Positions 46,201 through 60,323 of a stretch of 64,000 bases of DNA are shown piece by piece (position 1 is the first letter of the stretch; every line of letters starts with the position of its first letter). This DNA is from Symbiodinium natans (lineage: Eukaryota; Sar; Dinophyceae; Suessiales; Symbiodiniaceae): assembly GCA_905221605.1 (NCBI GenBank), contig CAJNDS010002324.1:1281001-1345000 (forward strand), written 5' to 3'. The position numbers and the translations under genes were made by a program. The notes beneath the pieces were generated by a model, which was not told the DNA's origin, did not search any database, and saw only the letters and a list, made by a program, of their open reading frames with translations.

Positions 46201-48485
46201 ATATGAGTTGTGGGCACCAAAAACAAATGTCAGGAAACCTTCTATGCTCTCCAAAAACATGAGTTTTGGGCACCAAAAACAAATGTCAGGAAACCTTCTG
46301 GACTCTCCAAAAACGTGAGTTTTGGGCACCAACAACAAATGTCAGGAAACCTTCTGGACTATCCAAGAATATGAGTTTTGGGCACCAAAAACAAATGTCA
46401 GGAAACCTTCTGGGCTCTCGAAGATAATGAAATTTGGGCACCAAAACAAATGTCAGGAAACCTTCTGGGCTCTCCAAGAATATGAAACTTGGGCACCAAA
46501 AACAAATGGCAGGAAACCTTCTGGGCTCTCCAAAAACGTGAGTTTTGGGAACAAAAAAAAAAGAGGAAACCTTCTGGGCTCTCCAAAAACATGAGTTTTG
46601 GGCACCAAAAACAAATGTCAGGAAACCTTCTGGGCTCTGCAAAATCATGACTTGTCAGGGAACCTTCTGGGCTCTCCAAAATCATGAGTTTTGGGCACCA
46701 ACAACAAATGTCAGCAAACCTTCTGCGCTCTCCAAAAACATGAGTTTTGGGCACCAAAAACGAATGGCAGGAAACCTTCTAGACTCTCCAAAAACATGCG
46801 TTTTGGAAACCAAAAACAAAATGTCAGGAAACCTTCTGGGCTCTCCAAAAACATGAGTTTTGGGGAACCAAAAACAAAATATCAGGAAACCTTCTGGGCT
46901 CTCCAAAAAACATGAGTTTTGGGCACCAAAAACAAATGTCAGGAAACCTTCTGGGCTCTGCAAAATCATGAATTGTCAGGGAACCTTCTGGGCTCTCCAA
47001 AATCATGAGTTTTGGGCACCAAAAACAAATGTCAGGAAACCTTCTGGGCTCTCCAAAAATATGAGTGTTGGGCACCAAAAACAAATATCAGGACACCTTC
47101 TGGGCTCTCCAAAAACAAGAAATTTGGGCACCAAAAACAAATGTCAGGAAACCTTCTGGGTTCTCCAAAAACATGAGTTTTGGGCACCAATAACAAATGT
47201 TAGCAAACCGTCTGGGCTCTCCAAAAATATGAGTTCTGGGCAGCAAAAACAAATGTCAGGAAACCTCTGGGCTCTCCAAAAACATGAATTTCGGGTACCA
47301 AAAATAAATGTCAGGAAACCGTCTGGGCTCTCCAAAAACATGAGTTTTGGGCACCAAAAACAAATGTCAGGAAATCTTGTGGGCTCTCCAAAAACATGAG
47401 ATTTGGGCACCAACAACAAATGTCAGGAAGCCTTCTGGGCTCTCCAAAAAAATGACTATTGGGCACCAAAAACAAATGTCAGCAAACCTTCTGGGCTCTC
47501 CAAAAACATGAATTTTGGGTACCAAAAACAAAAGTCAGGAAACCTTCTGGACTCTTCAAAAATAAGAAATTTGAGCACCAAAAACAAATGTCAGGAAACC
47601 TTCTGGGCTCTCCCAAAACATGAGTTTTGGGCACCAAAAACAAATGTCAGGCAACCTTCTGGATTCTCCAAAAACATGAGTTTCGAGCAACAAAAACAAA
47701 TGTCAGGAAACCTTCTGGGCTCTCCAAGAACATGAGTTTTGGGCACCAAGAGCAAATGTCAGGAAACCTTTTGGGCTCTCCAAAAATATGAGTTCTGGGC
47801 ACCAAAAACAAATGTCAGGAAACCTTCTGGGTTCTCCAAAACATGAGTTTTGGGCACCAAAAACAAATGGCAGGAAATCTTCTGGGCTCTCCAAAAACAT
47901 GAGTTTTGGGCACCAAAAACAAATGTCAGGAAACCTTCTGGGCTCTCCAAAAACATGACTATTGGGCACCAAAAACAAATGCCAGGAAACCTTCTGGGCT
48001 CTCCAAAAACGTGAGTTTTGGGCACCAATAACAAATATCAGGAAACCTTCTGGACTATCCAAAAATATGAGTTTTGGGCACCAAAAACAAATGTCAGGAA
48101 ACCTTCTGGGCTCTCCAAAAAAAATGAGTTTTGGGCACCAAAATCAAATGTCAGGAAACCTTCTGGGCTCTCGAAGAACATGAAATTTGGGCACCATAAA
48201 CAAATGGCAGGAAATCTTCTGGGCTCTCCAAAAACGTGAGTTTTGGGCGCCAACAACAAATGTCAGGAATCCTTCTGCATGGGCTCTCCAAAAACATGAG
48301 TTTTGGGCACCAAAAAAAAAGAAAACCTTCTGGGCGCTCCAAAAACATGAGTTTTGGGCACCAAAAACAAATGTCAGGAAATCTTCTGGGCTTTCCAAAA
48401 ACATGAGTTTTGGGCACCCAAAACAAATGTCAGGAAACCTTCTGGGCTCTCCAAAAACATGAGTTTTGGGCACCAAAAACAAATG
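25296..48485 (+). repeat. higher-order repeat, three units of about 7.6-8.0 kb
   Basis: The same distinctive series of variant monomers starts at 25296, 33250, 40819 and 48486 (spacings 7954, 7569 and 7667). Independent markers at 26544, 34665, 42295 and 50124 give 8121, 7630 and 7829. The units therefore repeat in tandem, with small length differences from gained or lost monomers. Confidence 0.7.
27373..31700 (+). repeat. local duplication of about 2.16 kb inside the first 8-kb unit
   Basis: Segments at 27373-28420 recur at 29537-30744 with an offset of 2164, including identical short insertions and deletions. A duplicated marker at 27551 and 29715 is present once in the later units (35606, 43198). 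Confidence 0.7.
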
Positions 48486-49261
48486 TCAGGAAACCTTCTG
48501 GACTCTCCAAAAATATGAGTTTTGGGCACCAAAAACAAACGTCAGGAAACCTTCTGGGCTCGCCAAAAATATGAGTTTTGGGCACCAAAAACATATGTCA
48601 GCAAACCTTCTGGGCTCTCCAAAACCAGGAGTTGTGGGTACCAAAAAAATGCCAGGAAACCTTCTGGACTCTCCAAAAACAGGAGTTTTGGGCACCAAAA
48701 ACAAATGTCAGCAAACCGTCTGGGCTCTCCAAAAACATCAGTTTTGGGCATCAAAAACAAATGTCAGGAAACCTTCTGGGCTCTCCAAAAACATGAGTTT
48801 TGGACAGCAAAAACAAATGTCAGGAAACCTTCTGGGCTCTCCAAAAAACATGAGTTTTGGGCACCAAAAAAAGGAAACCTTCTGGACTATCCAAAAACAT
48901 GAGTTTTGGGCACCGAAAACGAATGTCAGGAAATCTTGTGGGCTCTCCAAAAACATGAGTTTTGGGAACCAAGAACAAATGTCAGGAAACCTTCTGGGCT
49001 CTCCAAAAACATGAGTTCTGGGCACCAAAAACAAATGTCAGGAAGCTTTCTGGGCTCTCCAAAAACATGAGTTTTGGACACCAAAAACAAATGTCAGGAA
49101 ACCTTCTGGGCTCTCCAAGAACATGAAATTTGGGCACCAAAAACAAATGGCAGGAAATCTTCTGGGCTCTCCAAAAACATGAATTTCGGGTACCAAAAAC
49201 AAATGTCAGGAAACCGTCTGGGCTCTCCAAAAACATGAGTTTTGGGCACCAAAAACAAATG

Positions 49262-52200
49262 TCAGGAAATCTTGTGGGCTCTCCAAAAACATGAGATTTG
49301 GGCACCAAAAACAGATGTCAGGAAACCTTCTGGGCTCTCCAAAACATGAATTTTGGGCACCAAAAACAAATGGCAGGAAATCTTCTGGGCTCTCCAAAAC
49401 CATGGGTTTTGGGCACCAAAAACAAATGTCAGGAAACCTTCTGGGCTCTCCAAAAACATGACTATTGGGCACCAAAAACAAATGTCAGGAAACCTTCTGG
49501 GCTCTCCAAAAAAATGAGTTTTGGGCACCAAAAACAAATGTCAGGAAGCCTTCTGGGCTCTCCGAAACATGAGTTTTGGGCACCAAAAGCAAATGTCAGG
49601 AAACCTTTTGGGCTCTCCAAAAATATGAGTTCTGGGCACCAAAAACAAATGTCAGGAAACCTTCTGGGCTATCCAAAAACATGAATTTTGGAAAATGTCC
49701 AAAAACATGAGTTTTGGGCACCAAAAACAAATGTCAGGAAACCTTCTGGGCTCTCCAAAAACGTGAGTTTTGGGCGCCAACAACAAATGTCAGGAAACCT
49801 TCTGGACTCTCCAAAAACATGAGTTGTGGGCACCAAAAACAAATGTCAGGAAACCTTCTGGGCTCTCCAAAAACAAGAAATTTGGGCACCAAAAACAAAT
49901 GTCAGGAAACCTTCTGGGCTCTCCAAAAAAATGAGTTTTGGGCACCAAAAACAAATGTCAGGAAACCGTCTGGTCTCTCCAAAAAAGTGAGTTTTGGGCA
50001 CCAACAACAAATGTCAGGAAACCTTCTGTGCTCTTCAAAAATAAGAAAGTTGGGCACCAAAAACAAATGTCAGCAAACCTTTTGGGCTCTCCACAAACAT
50101 GAGTTTTGGGCACCAAAAAAAAGTCAGGCATTTTTCTGGGCTCTCCAAAAACATGAGTTTCGGGCAGCACAAACAAATGTCAGGAAACCTTCTGGGCTCT
50201 CCAAAAACATGAGTTGTGGGCACCAAAAGGAAATGTCAGGAAACCTTTTGGGCTCTAAAAACATGAATTCTGGGCACCAAAAAAAATAGGAAACCTTCTG
50301 GACTATCCAAAAACATGAGTTTTGGGCACCAAAAACAAATGTCAGGAAACCTTCTACGCTCTCCAAAAACATGAGTTTTGGGCACCAAAAACAAATGTCA
50401 GGAAACCTTCTGGACTCTCCAAAAACGTGAGTTTTGGGCACCAACAGCAAATGTCAGGAAACCTTCTGGACAATCCAAAAACATGATTGTTGGGCACCAA
50501 AAACAAATGGCAGGAAACCTTCTGGACTCTCCAAAGAAAGGAGTTTCGGGCAGCAAAAACAAATGTCAGGAAACCTTCTGGGCTCTCCAAAAACATGAGT
50601 TTTGGGCACCAACAACAAATGTCAGGAAGCCTTCTGGGCTCTCCAAAAAAATGAGTTTTGGAAACCAAAAACAAATGTCAGGAAACCTTCTGGGCTCTCC
50701 AAAAACATGAGTTTTGGGCACCGAAAACAAATGTCAGGAAACCTTCTGGACTATCCAAAAACATGAGTTTGGGGCACCAAAAACAAATGTCAGGAAACCT
50801 TCTGGGCTCTCCAAAAACGTGAGTTTTGGGCACCAAAAACAAATGTCAGGAAACCTTCTGGACTCTCCAAAAACATGAGTTTTGGGTACCAAAAACAAAT
50901 GTCAGGAAACCTTCTGGACTCTCCAAAAATTGAGTTTTGGGTACCAAAAACAAATGTCAGGAAATCTTCTGGGCTCTCCAAAAACATGAGTTTTGGGCAC
51001 CAAAAACAAATGTCAGGAAACCTTCTGGACTCTCCAAAAACATGAGTTTTGGGTACCAAAAACAAATGTCAGGAAACCTTCTGGACTATCCAAAAACATG
51101 AGTTTTGGGCACCAAAAACAAATGGCAGGAAACCTTCTGGGCCTCCAAAAACATGAGTTTTGGGCACCAAAAACGAATGTCAGGAAATCTTGTGGGCTCT
51201 CCAAAAACATGAGTTGTGGGCACCAAAAGCAAATATCAGGATACCTTCTGGGCTCTCCAAAAACATGAGTTCTGGGCACCAAAAACAAAATGTCAGGAAA
51301 CCTTCTGGGCTCTCCAAAAACATGAGTTTTGGGCACCAAAAACAAATGTCAGCAAACCTTCTGGGCTCTCCAAAAACATGAGTTTTGGGCACCAAACACA
51401 AATGTCAGCAAACCTTCTGGGCTCTCGAAAAACATGAGTTTTGGGCACCAAAAACAAATGTCAGGAAACCTTCTGGGCTATCCAAAAACATGACTATTGG
51501 GCATCAAAAACAAATGTCAGGAAACCATCTGGGCTCTCCAAAAACATGATTTCTGGGCACCAAAAACAAATGTCAGGAAACCTTCTGGGCTCTCCAAAAA
51601 CATGAGTTTTGGGCACCAAGAACAAATGTCAGGAAACCTTCTGGGCTCTCCAAAAACATGACTGTTGGGCACCAAAAACAAATGTCAGGAAACCTTCTGG
51701 GCTCTCCAAAAACGTGAGTTTGGGCACCAAAAGCAAATGTCAGGAAACCTTTTGGGCTCTCCAAAAACATGAATTCTGGGCACCAAAAAAAAATAGGAAA
51801 CCTTCTGGACTATCCAAAAACATGAGTTTTGGGCACCAAAAACAAATGTCAGGAAACCTTCTGGGCTCTCCAAAAACATGAATTTTGGGTACCAAAAACA
51901 AATGTCAGGAAACCTTCTGGACTCTCCAAAAACGTGAGTTTTCGGGGAAACCAATAACAAATATTCAAAAACATGAGTTTTGGGCACCAAAAACAAATGT
52001 CAGGAAACCTTCTGGGCTCTTCAAAAACATGAGGTTTGGGCACCAAAAACAAATGTCAGGAAACCTTCTGGGCTCTCGAAAAACATGAGTTTTGGGCACC
52101 AAAAACAAATGTGGAAACCTTCTGGGCTCTCCGAGTTTTGGAAACATGAGTCAAATGGCACCAAAAGCAAATATCAGGAAACCTTTTGGCTCTCCAAAAC

Positions 52201-54044
52201 ATGAATTTTGGGCACCAAAATCAAATGTCAGGAAACTTTCTGGGCTCTCCAAATGAGTTTTGGACACCAAAATCAAATGTCAGGAAACATTCTGGGCTCT
52301 CCAAAAACATGAGTTTTGGGCACCAACAACAAATGTCAGGAAACCTTCTGGGCTCTCCAGAAACGTGAGTTTTGGGCACCAAAAACAAAAATGTCAGGAA
52401 ACCTTCTGGACTATCCAAACACATGAGTTTTGGGCACCAAAAACAAATGTCACGAAACCTTCTGGGCTCTCCAAAAATATCAGTTTTGGGCACCAAAAAC
52501 AAATGTCAGTAAACCTTCTGGGCTCTCCAAAAATATAACTGTTGGGCACCAAAAACAAATGTCAGGAAACCTTCTGGGCTCCCCAAAAACATGAGTTTGG
52601 GGCACCAAAAACAAATGTCAGGAAACCTTCTGGGCTCTCCAAATGAGTTTTGGACACCAAAAACAAATGTCAGGAAACCTTCTGGGCTCTCCAAAAACAT
52701 GAGTTTTGGGCACCAAAAACAAATGTCAGGAAATCTTCTGGGCTCTCCAAAAATATGATTTTTTGGCACCAAAATCAAATGTCAGGAAACTTTCTGGGCT
52801 CTCCAAAAATATGAGTTGTGGGCACCAAAAACAAATGTCAGGAACCTTCTGGGTTCTCCAAAAATATGAGTTTTGGAGGCTAAAAATAAATATCAAGAAA
52901 TCTTCTGGGCTATCCAAAAATATGAGTTTTGGGCGCCAAAATCAAATGTCAGGAAACCTTCTGGTCTCTCCAAAAATATAACTGTTGGGCACCAAAAACA
53001 AATGTCAGGAAACCTTCTGGGCTCTCCAAGAACATGAGTTTTGGGCACCAACAACAAATGTCAGGAACCTTCTGGACTCTCCAAAACCGTGAGTTTGGGG
53101 CACCAAAAACAAATGTCAGGAAACCTTCTGCGCTCTCCAAAAACATGAGTTTTGGGCACCAAAAACAAATGGCAGGAAACCTTCTGGGCCCTCCAACATC
53201 ATGAGTTTTGGGCACCAAAAGCGAATGTCAGGAAATCTTGTGGGCTCTCCAAAAACATGAGTTTTGGGCACCAAAAACAAATGTCAGGAAACCATCTGGA
53301 CTCTCCCAAAATATGAGTTTTGGGCACCAACAACAAATGTCAGGAAACCTTCTGGGCTCTCCAAAAATATGATTTTTGGGCCGGCACCAAAAACAAATGT
53401 CAGGAAACCTTCTGGACTCTCCAAAAACATGCGTTTTGGAAATCAAAACAAAATGTCAGGAGACCTTCTGGGCTGTCCAAAAACATGAATTTTGGGCACC
53501 AAAAACGAATGTCAGGAAACCTTCTGCGCTCTCCAAAAACATGAGTTTTGGGCACCAAAAACAAATGGCAGGAAAACTTCTGGGCTCTGCAAAATCATGA
53601 ATTGTCAGGGAACCTTCTGGGCTCTCCAAAAACATGAGTTTTGGGAGTTTTGGGCACCAAAAACAAATGTCAGGAAACCTTCTGCGCTCTCCAAATGCAT
53701 GAGTTTTGGGCACCAAAAACAAATGGCAGGAAACCTTCTGGGCTCTCCAAAAACATGCGTTTTGGAAACCAAAACAAATTGTCAGGAAACCTTCTGGGCT
53801 GTCCAAAAACGAGAATTTTGGGGAACCAAAAACAAAATATCAGGAAACCTTCTGGGCTCTCCAAAAAACATGAGTTTTGGGCACCAAAAACAAATGTCAG
53901 GAAACCTTCTGGGCTCTGCAAAATCATGAATTGTCAGGGAACCTTCTGGGCTCTCCAAAATCATGAGCTTTGGGCACCAAAAACAAATGTCAGGAAACCT
54001 TCTGGGCTCTCCAAAAATATGAGTGTTGGGCCCAAAAACAAATG
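49262..54044 (+). repeat. higher-order unit A-B-C, copy 1 (4.78 kb)
   Basis: Segment A begins at 49262 (with a truncated monomer near 49690), B at about 51013 and C at about 52949 (with a GGCCGGCACC insertion near 53380). The same order follows twice more downstream. Confidence 0.7.
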
Positions 54045-57000
54045 TCAGGACACCTTCTGGGCTCTCCAAAAACATGAGATTTGGGCACCAAAAACAGATG
54101 TCAGGAAACCTTCTGGGTTCTCCAAAACATGAGTTTTGGGCACCAAAAACAAATGGCAGGAAATCTTCTGGGCTCTCCAAAACCATGAGTTTTGGGCACC
54201 AAAAACAAATGTCAGGAAACCTTCTGGGCTCTCCAAAAACATGACTATTGGGCACCAAAAACAAATGTCAGGAAACCTTCTGGGCTCTCCAAAAAAATGA
54301 GTTTTGGGCACCAAAAACAAATGTCAGGAAGCCTTCTGGGCTCTCCGAAACATGAGTTTTGGGCACCAAAAGAAAAATGTCAGGAAACCTTTTGGGCTCT
54401 CCAAAAATATGAGTTCTGGGCACCAAAAACAAATGTCAGGAAACCTTCTGGGCTATCCAAAAACATGAATTTTGGAAAATGTCCAAAAACATGAGTTTTG
54501 GGCACCAAAAACAAATGTCAGGAAACCTTCTGGGCTCTCCAAAAACGTGAGTTTTGGGCGCCAACAACAAATGTCAGGAAACCTTCTGGACTCTCCAAAA
54601 ACATGAGTTGTGGGCACCAAAAACAAATGTCAGGAAACCTTCTGGGCTCTCCAAAAACAAGAAATTTGGGCACCAAAAACAAATGTCAGGAAACCTTCTG
54701 GGCTCTCCAAAAAAATGAGTTTTGGGCACCAAAAACAAATGTCAGGAAACCGTCTGGTCTCTCCAAAAAAGTGAGTTTTGGGCACCAACAACAAATGGCA
54801 GGAAACCTTCTGTGCTCTTCAAAAATAAGAAAGTTGGGCACCAAAAACAAATGTCAGCAAACCTTTTGGGCTCTCCACAAACATGAGTTTTGGGCACCAA
54901 AAAAACAAGTCAGGCAACTTTCTGGACTCTCCAAAAACATGAGTTTCGGGCAGCACAAACAAATGTCAGGAAACCTTCTGGGCTCTCCAAAAACATGAGT
55001 TGTGGGCACCAAAAGGAAATGTCAGGAAACCTTTTGGGCTCTCCAAAAACATGAAATCTGGGCACCAAAAAAAATAGGAAACCTTCTGGACTAAACAAAA
55101 ACATGAGTTTTGGGCACCAAAAACAAATGTCAGGAAACCTTCTACGCTCTCCAAAAACATGAGTTTTGGGCACCAAAAACAAATGTCAGGAAACCTTCTG
55201 GACTCTCCAAAAACGTGAGTTTTGGGCACCAACAGCAAATGTCAGGAAACCTTCTGGACAATCCAAAAAGATGATTGTTGGGCACCAAAAACAAATGGCA
55301 GGAAACCTTCTGGACTCTCCAAAGAAAGGAGTTTCGGGCAGCAAAAACAAATGTCAGGAAACCTTCTGGGCTCTCCAAAAACATGAGTTTTGGGCACCAA
55401 CAACAAATGTCAGGAAGCCTTCTGGACTATCCAAAAACATGAGTTTTGGAAACCAAAAACGAATGTCAGGAAATCTTGTGGGCTCTCCAAAAACATGAGT
55501 TTTGGGAACCAAGAACAAATGTCAGGAAACCTTCTGGGCTCTCCAAAAACATGAGTTCTGGGCACCAAGAGCAAATGTCAGGAACCTTTTGGGCTCTCCA
55601 AAAATATGAGTTTTGGACACCAAAAACAAATGTCAGGAAACCTTCTGGGCTCTCCAAGAACATGAGTTTTGGGCACCAAAAACAAATGGCAGGAAATCTT
55701 CTGGGCTCTCCAAAACCATGAGTTTTGGGCACCAAAAACAAATGTCAGGAAACCTTCTGGGCTCTCCAAAAACATGACTATTGGGCACCAAAAACAAATG
55801 TCAGGAAACCTTCTGGGCTCTCCAAAAAAATGAGTTTTGGGCACCAAAAACAAATGTCAGGAAGCCTTCTGGGCTCTCCGAAACATGAGTTTTGGGCACC
55901 AAAAGCAAATGTCAGGAAACCTTTTGGGCTCTCCAAAAATATGAGTTCTGGGCACCAAAAACAAATGTCAGGAAACCTTCTGGGCTATCCAAAAACATGA
56001 ATTTTGGAAAATGTCCAAAAACATGAGTTTTGGGCACCAAAAACAAATGTCAGGAAACCTTCTGGGCTCTCCGAAAACGTGAGTTTTGGGCGCCAACAAC
56101 AAATGTCAGGAAACCTTCTGGACTCTCCAAAAACATGAGTTGTGGGCACCAAAAACAAATGTCAGGAAACCTTCTGGGCTCTCCAAAAACAAGAAATTTG
56201 GGCACCAAAAACAAATGTCAGGAAACCTTCTGGGCTCTCCAAAAAGATGAGTTTTGGGCACCAAAAACAAATGTCAGGAAACCGTCTGGTCTCTCCAAAA
56301 AAGTGAGTTTTGGGCACCAACAACAAATGTCAGGAAACCTTCTGTGCTCTTCAAAAATAAGAAAGTTGGGCACCAAAAACAAATGTCAGCAAACCTTTTG
56401 GGCTCTCCACAAACATGAGTTTGGGGCACCAAAAAAAAAGTCAGGCAACTTTCTGGACTCTCCAAAAACATGAGTTTCGGGCAGCACAAACAAATGTCAG
56501 GAAACCTTCTGGGCTCTCCAAAAACATGAATTTTGGGTACCAAAAACAAATGTCAGGAAACCTTCTGGACTCTCCAAAAACGTGAGTTTTCGGCACCAAT
56601 AACAAATATCAGGAAACCTTCTGGGCTTTCCAAAAACATGAGGTTTGGGCACCAAAACAAATGTCAGGAAACCTTCTGGGCTCCCGAAAAACATGAGTTT
56701 TGGGCACCAAAAACAAATGTCAGGAAACCTTCTGGACTCTCCAAAAACGTGAGTTTTGGGCACCAACAGCAAATGTCAGGAAACCTTCTGGACAATCCAA
56801 AAACATGATTGTTGGGCACCAAAAACAAATGGCAGGAAACCTTCTGGACTCTCCAAAGAAAGGAGTTTCGGGCAGCAAAAACAAATGTCAGGAAACCTTC
56901 TGGGCTCTCCAAAAACATGAGTTTTGGGCACCAACAACAAATGTCAGGAAGCCTTCTGGGCTCTCCAAAAATATGAGTTTTGGAAACCAAAAACAAATGT

Positions 57001-60000
57001 CAGGAAACCTTCTGGGCTCTCCAAAAACATGAGTTTTGGGCACCAAAAACAAATGTCAGGAAACCTTCTGGGCTCTCCAAAAACATGAGTTTGGTGCACC
57101 AAAAACAAATGTCAGGAAACCTTCTGGGCTCTCCAAGAATATGAAACTTGGGCACCAAAAACAAAGGTCAGGAAACCTTCTGGACTATCCAAACACATGA
57201 GTTTTGGGTACCAAAAACAAATGTCAGGAAATCTTCTGGGCTCTCCGAAAATTTCAGTTTTGGGCACCAAAAACAAATGTCAGTAAAACTTCTGGGCTCT
57301 CCAAAAGCATGAGTTTTGGGCACCAAAAACAAATGTCAGGAAATCTTCTGGACTCTCCAAAAACATGAGTTTTGGGTACCAAAAACAAATGTCAGGAAAC
57401 CTTCTGGACTATCCAAAAACATGAGTTTTGGGCACCAAAAACAAATGGCAGGAAACCTTCTGGGCCTCCAAAAACATGAGTTTTGGGCACCAAAAACGAA
57501 TGTCAGGAAATCTTGTGGGCTCTCCAAAAACATGAGTTGTGGGCACCAAAAGCAAATATCAGGATACCTTCTGGGCTCTCCAAAAACATGAGTTCTGGGC
57601 ACCAAAAACAAAATGTCAGGAAACCTTCTGGGCTCTCCAAAAACATGAGTTTTGGGCACCAAAAACAAATGTCAGCAAACCTTCTGGGCTCTCCAAAAAC
57701 ATGAGTTTTGGGCACCAAACACAAATGTCAGCAAACCTTCTGGGCTCCCGAAAAACATGAGTTTTGGGCACCAAGAACAAATGTCAGGAAACCTTCTGGG
57801 CTCTCCAAAAACATGACTATTGGGCATCAAAAACAAATGTCAGGAAACCATCTGGGCTCTCCAAAAACATGATTTCTGGGCACCAAAAACAAATGTCAGG
57901 AAACCTTCTGGGCTCTCCAAAAACATGAGTTTTGGGCACCAAGAACAAATGTCAGGAAACCTTCTGGGCTCTCCAAAAACATGAGTTTTGGGCACCAAAA
58001 ACAAATGTCAGGAAACCTTCTGGGCTCTCCAAAAACGTGAGTTTGGGCACCAAAAGCAAATGTCAGGAAACCTTTTGGGCTCTCCAAAAACATGAATTCT
58101 GGGCACCAAAAAAAAATAGGAAACCTTCTGGACTATCCAAAAACATGAGTTTTGGGCACCAAAAACAAATGTCAGGAAACCTTCTGGGCTCTCCAAAAAC
58201 ATGAATTTTGGGTACCAAAAACAAATGTCAGGAAACCTTCTGGACTCTCCAAAAACGTGAGTTTTCGGGACCAATAACAAATATCAGGAAACCTTCTGGG
58301 CTTTCCAAAAACATGAGGTTTGGGCACCAAAAACAAATGTCAGGAAACCTTCTGGGCTCTCGAAAAACATGAGTTTTGGGCACCAAAAACAAATGTCAGG
58401 AAACCTTCTGGGCTCTCCGAAAACATGAGTTTTGGGCACCAAAAGCAAATATCAGGAAACCTTTTGGCTCTCCAAAACATGAATTTTGGGCACCAAAATC
58501 AAATGTCAGGAAACTTTCTGGGCTCTCCAAATGAGTTTTGGACACCAAAATCAAATGTCAGGAAACATTCTGGGCTCTCCAAAAACATGAGTTTTGGGCA
58601 CCAACAACAAATGTCAGGAAACCTTCTGGGCTCTCCAGAAACGTGAGTTTTGGGCACCAAAAACAAAAATGTCAGGAATCCTTCTGGACTATCCAAACAC
58701 ATGAGTTTTGGGCACCAAAAACAAATGTCACGAAACCTTCTGGGCTCTCCAAAAATATCAGTTTTGGGCACCAAAAACAAATGTCAGTAAACCTTCTGGG
58801 CTCTCCAAAAATATAACTGTTGGGCACCAAAAACAAATGTCAGGAAACCTTCTGGGCTCTCCAAAAACATGAGTTCTGGGCACCAAAAACAAAGGTCAGG
58901 AAACCTTCTGGGCTCTCCAAATGAGTTTTGGACACCAAAAACAAATGTCAGGAAACCTTCTGGGCTCTCCAAAAACATGAGTTTTGGGCACCAAAAACAA
59001 ATGTCAGGAAATCTTCTGGGCTCTCCAAAAATATGAATTTTTGGCACCAAAATCAAATGTCAGGAAACTTTCTGGGCTCTCCAAAAATATGAGTTGTGGG
59101 CACCAAAAACAAATGTCAGGAAACCTTCTGGGTTCTCCAAAAATATGAGTTTTGGAGGCTAAAAATAAATATCAAGAAATCTTCTGGGCTATCCAAAAAT
59201 ATGAGTTTTGGGCGCCAAAAACAAATGTCAGGAAACCTTCTGGTCTCTCCAAAAACATGAGTTTTGGGCACCAAAAACAAATGTCAGGAAACCTTCTGGG
59301 CTCTCCAAGAACATGAGTTTTGGGCACCAACAACAAATGTCAGGAACCTTCTGGACTCTCCAAAACCGTGAGTTTGGGGCACCAAAAACAAATGTCAGGA
59401 AACCTTCTGCGCTCTCCAAAAACATGAGTTTTGGGCACCAAAAACAAATGGCAGGAAACCTTCTGGGCCCTCCAACATCATGAGTTTTGGGCACCAAAAG
59501 CGAATGTCAGGAAATCTTGTGGGCTCTCCAAAAACATGAGTTTTGGGCACCAAAAACAAATGTCAGGAAACCATCTGGACTCTCCCAAAATATGAGTTTT
59601 GGGGACCAACAACAAATGTCAGGAAACCTTCTGGGCTCTCCAAAAATATGATTTTTGGGCCGGCACCAAAAACAAATGTCAGGAAACCTTCTGGACTCTC
59701 CAAAAACATGCGTTTTGGAAATCAAAACAAAATGTCAGGAGACCTTCTGGGCTGTCCAAAAACATGAATTTTGGGCACCAAAAACGAATGTCAGGAAACC
59801 TTCTGCGCTCTCCAAAAACATGAGTTTTGGGCACCAAAAACAAATGGCAGGAAAACTTCTGGGCTCTGCAAAATCATGAATTGTCAGGGAACCTTCTGGG
59901 CTCTCCAAAATCATGAGTTTTGGGAGTTTTGGGCACCAAAAACAAATGTCAGGAAACCTTCTGCGCTCTCCAAATGCAAGAGTTTTGGGAACCAAAAACA

Positions 60001-60323
60001 AATGGCAGGAAACCTTCTGGGCTCTCCAAAAACATGCGTTTTGGAAACCAAAACAAATTGTCAGGAAACCTTCTGGGCTGTCCAAAAACGAGAATTTTGG
60101 GGAACCAAAAACAAAATATCAGGAAACCTTCTGGGCTCTCCAAAAAACATGAGTTTTGGGCACCAAAAACAAATGTCAGGAAACCTTCTGGGCTCTGCAA
60201 AATCATGAATTATCAGGGAACCTTCTGGGCTCTCCAAAATCATGAGCTTTGGGCACCAAAAACAAATGTCAGGAAACCTTCTGGGCTCTCCAAAAATATG
60301 AGTGTTGGGCCCAAAAACAAATG
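54045..60323 (+). repeat. higher-order unit A-A-B-C, copy 2 (6.28 kb)
   Basis: Segment A occurs at 54045 and, after about 1.53 kb, again (truncated monomers near 54475 and 56008). B follows at about 57336 and C at about 59228. The extra A explains most of the length difference from copy 1. Confidence 0.7.
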
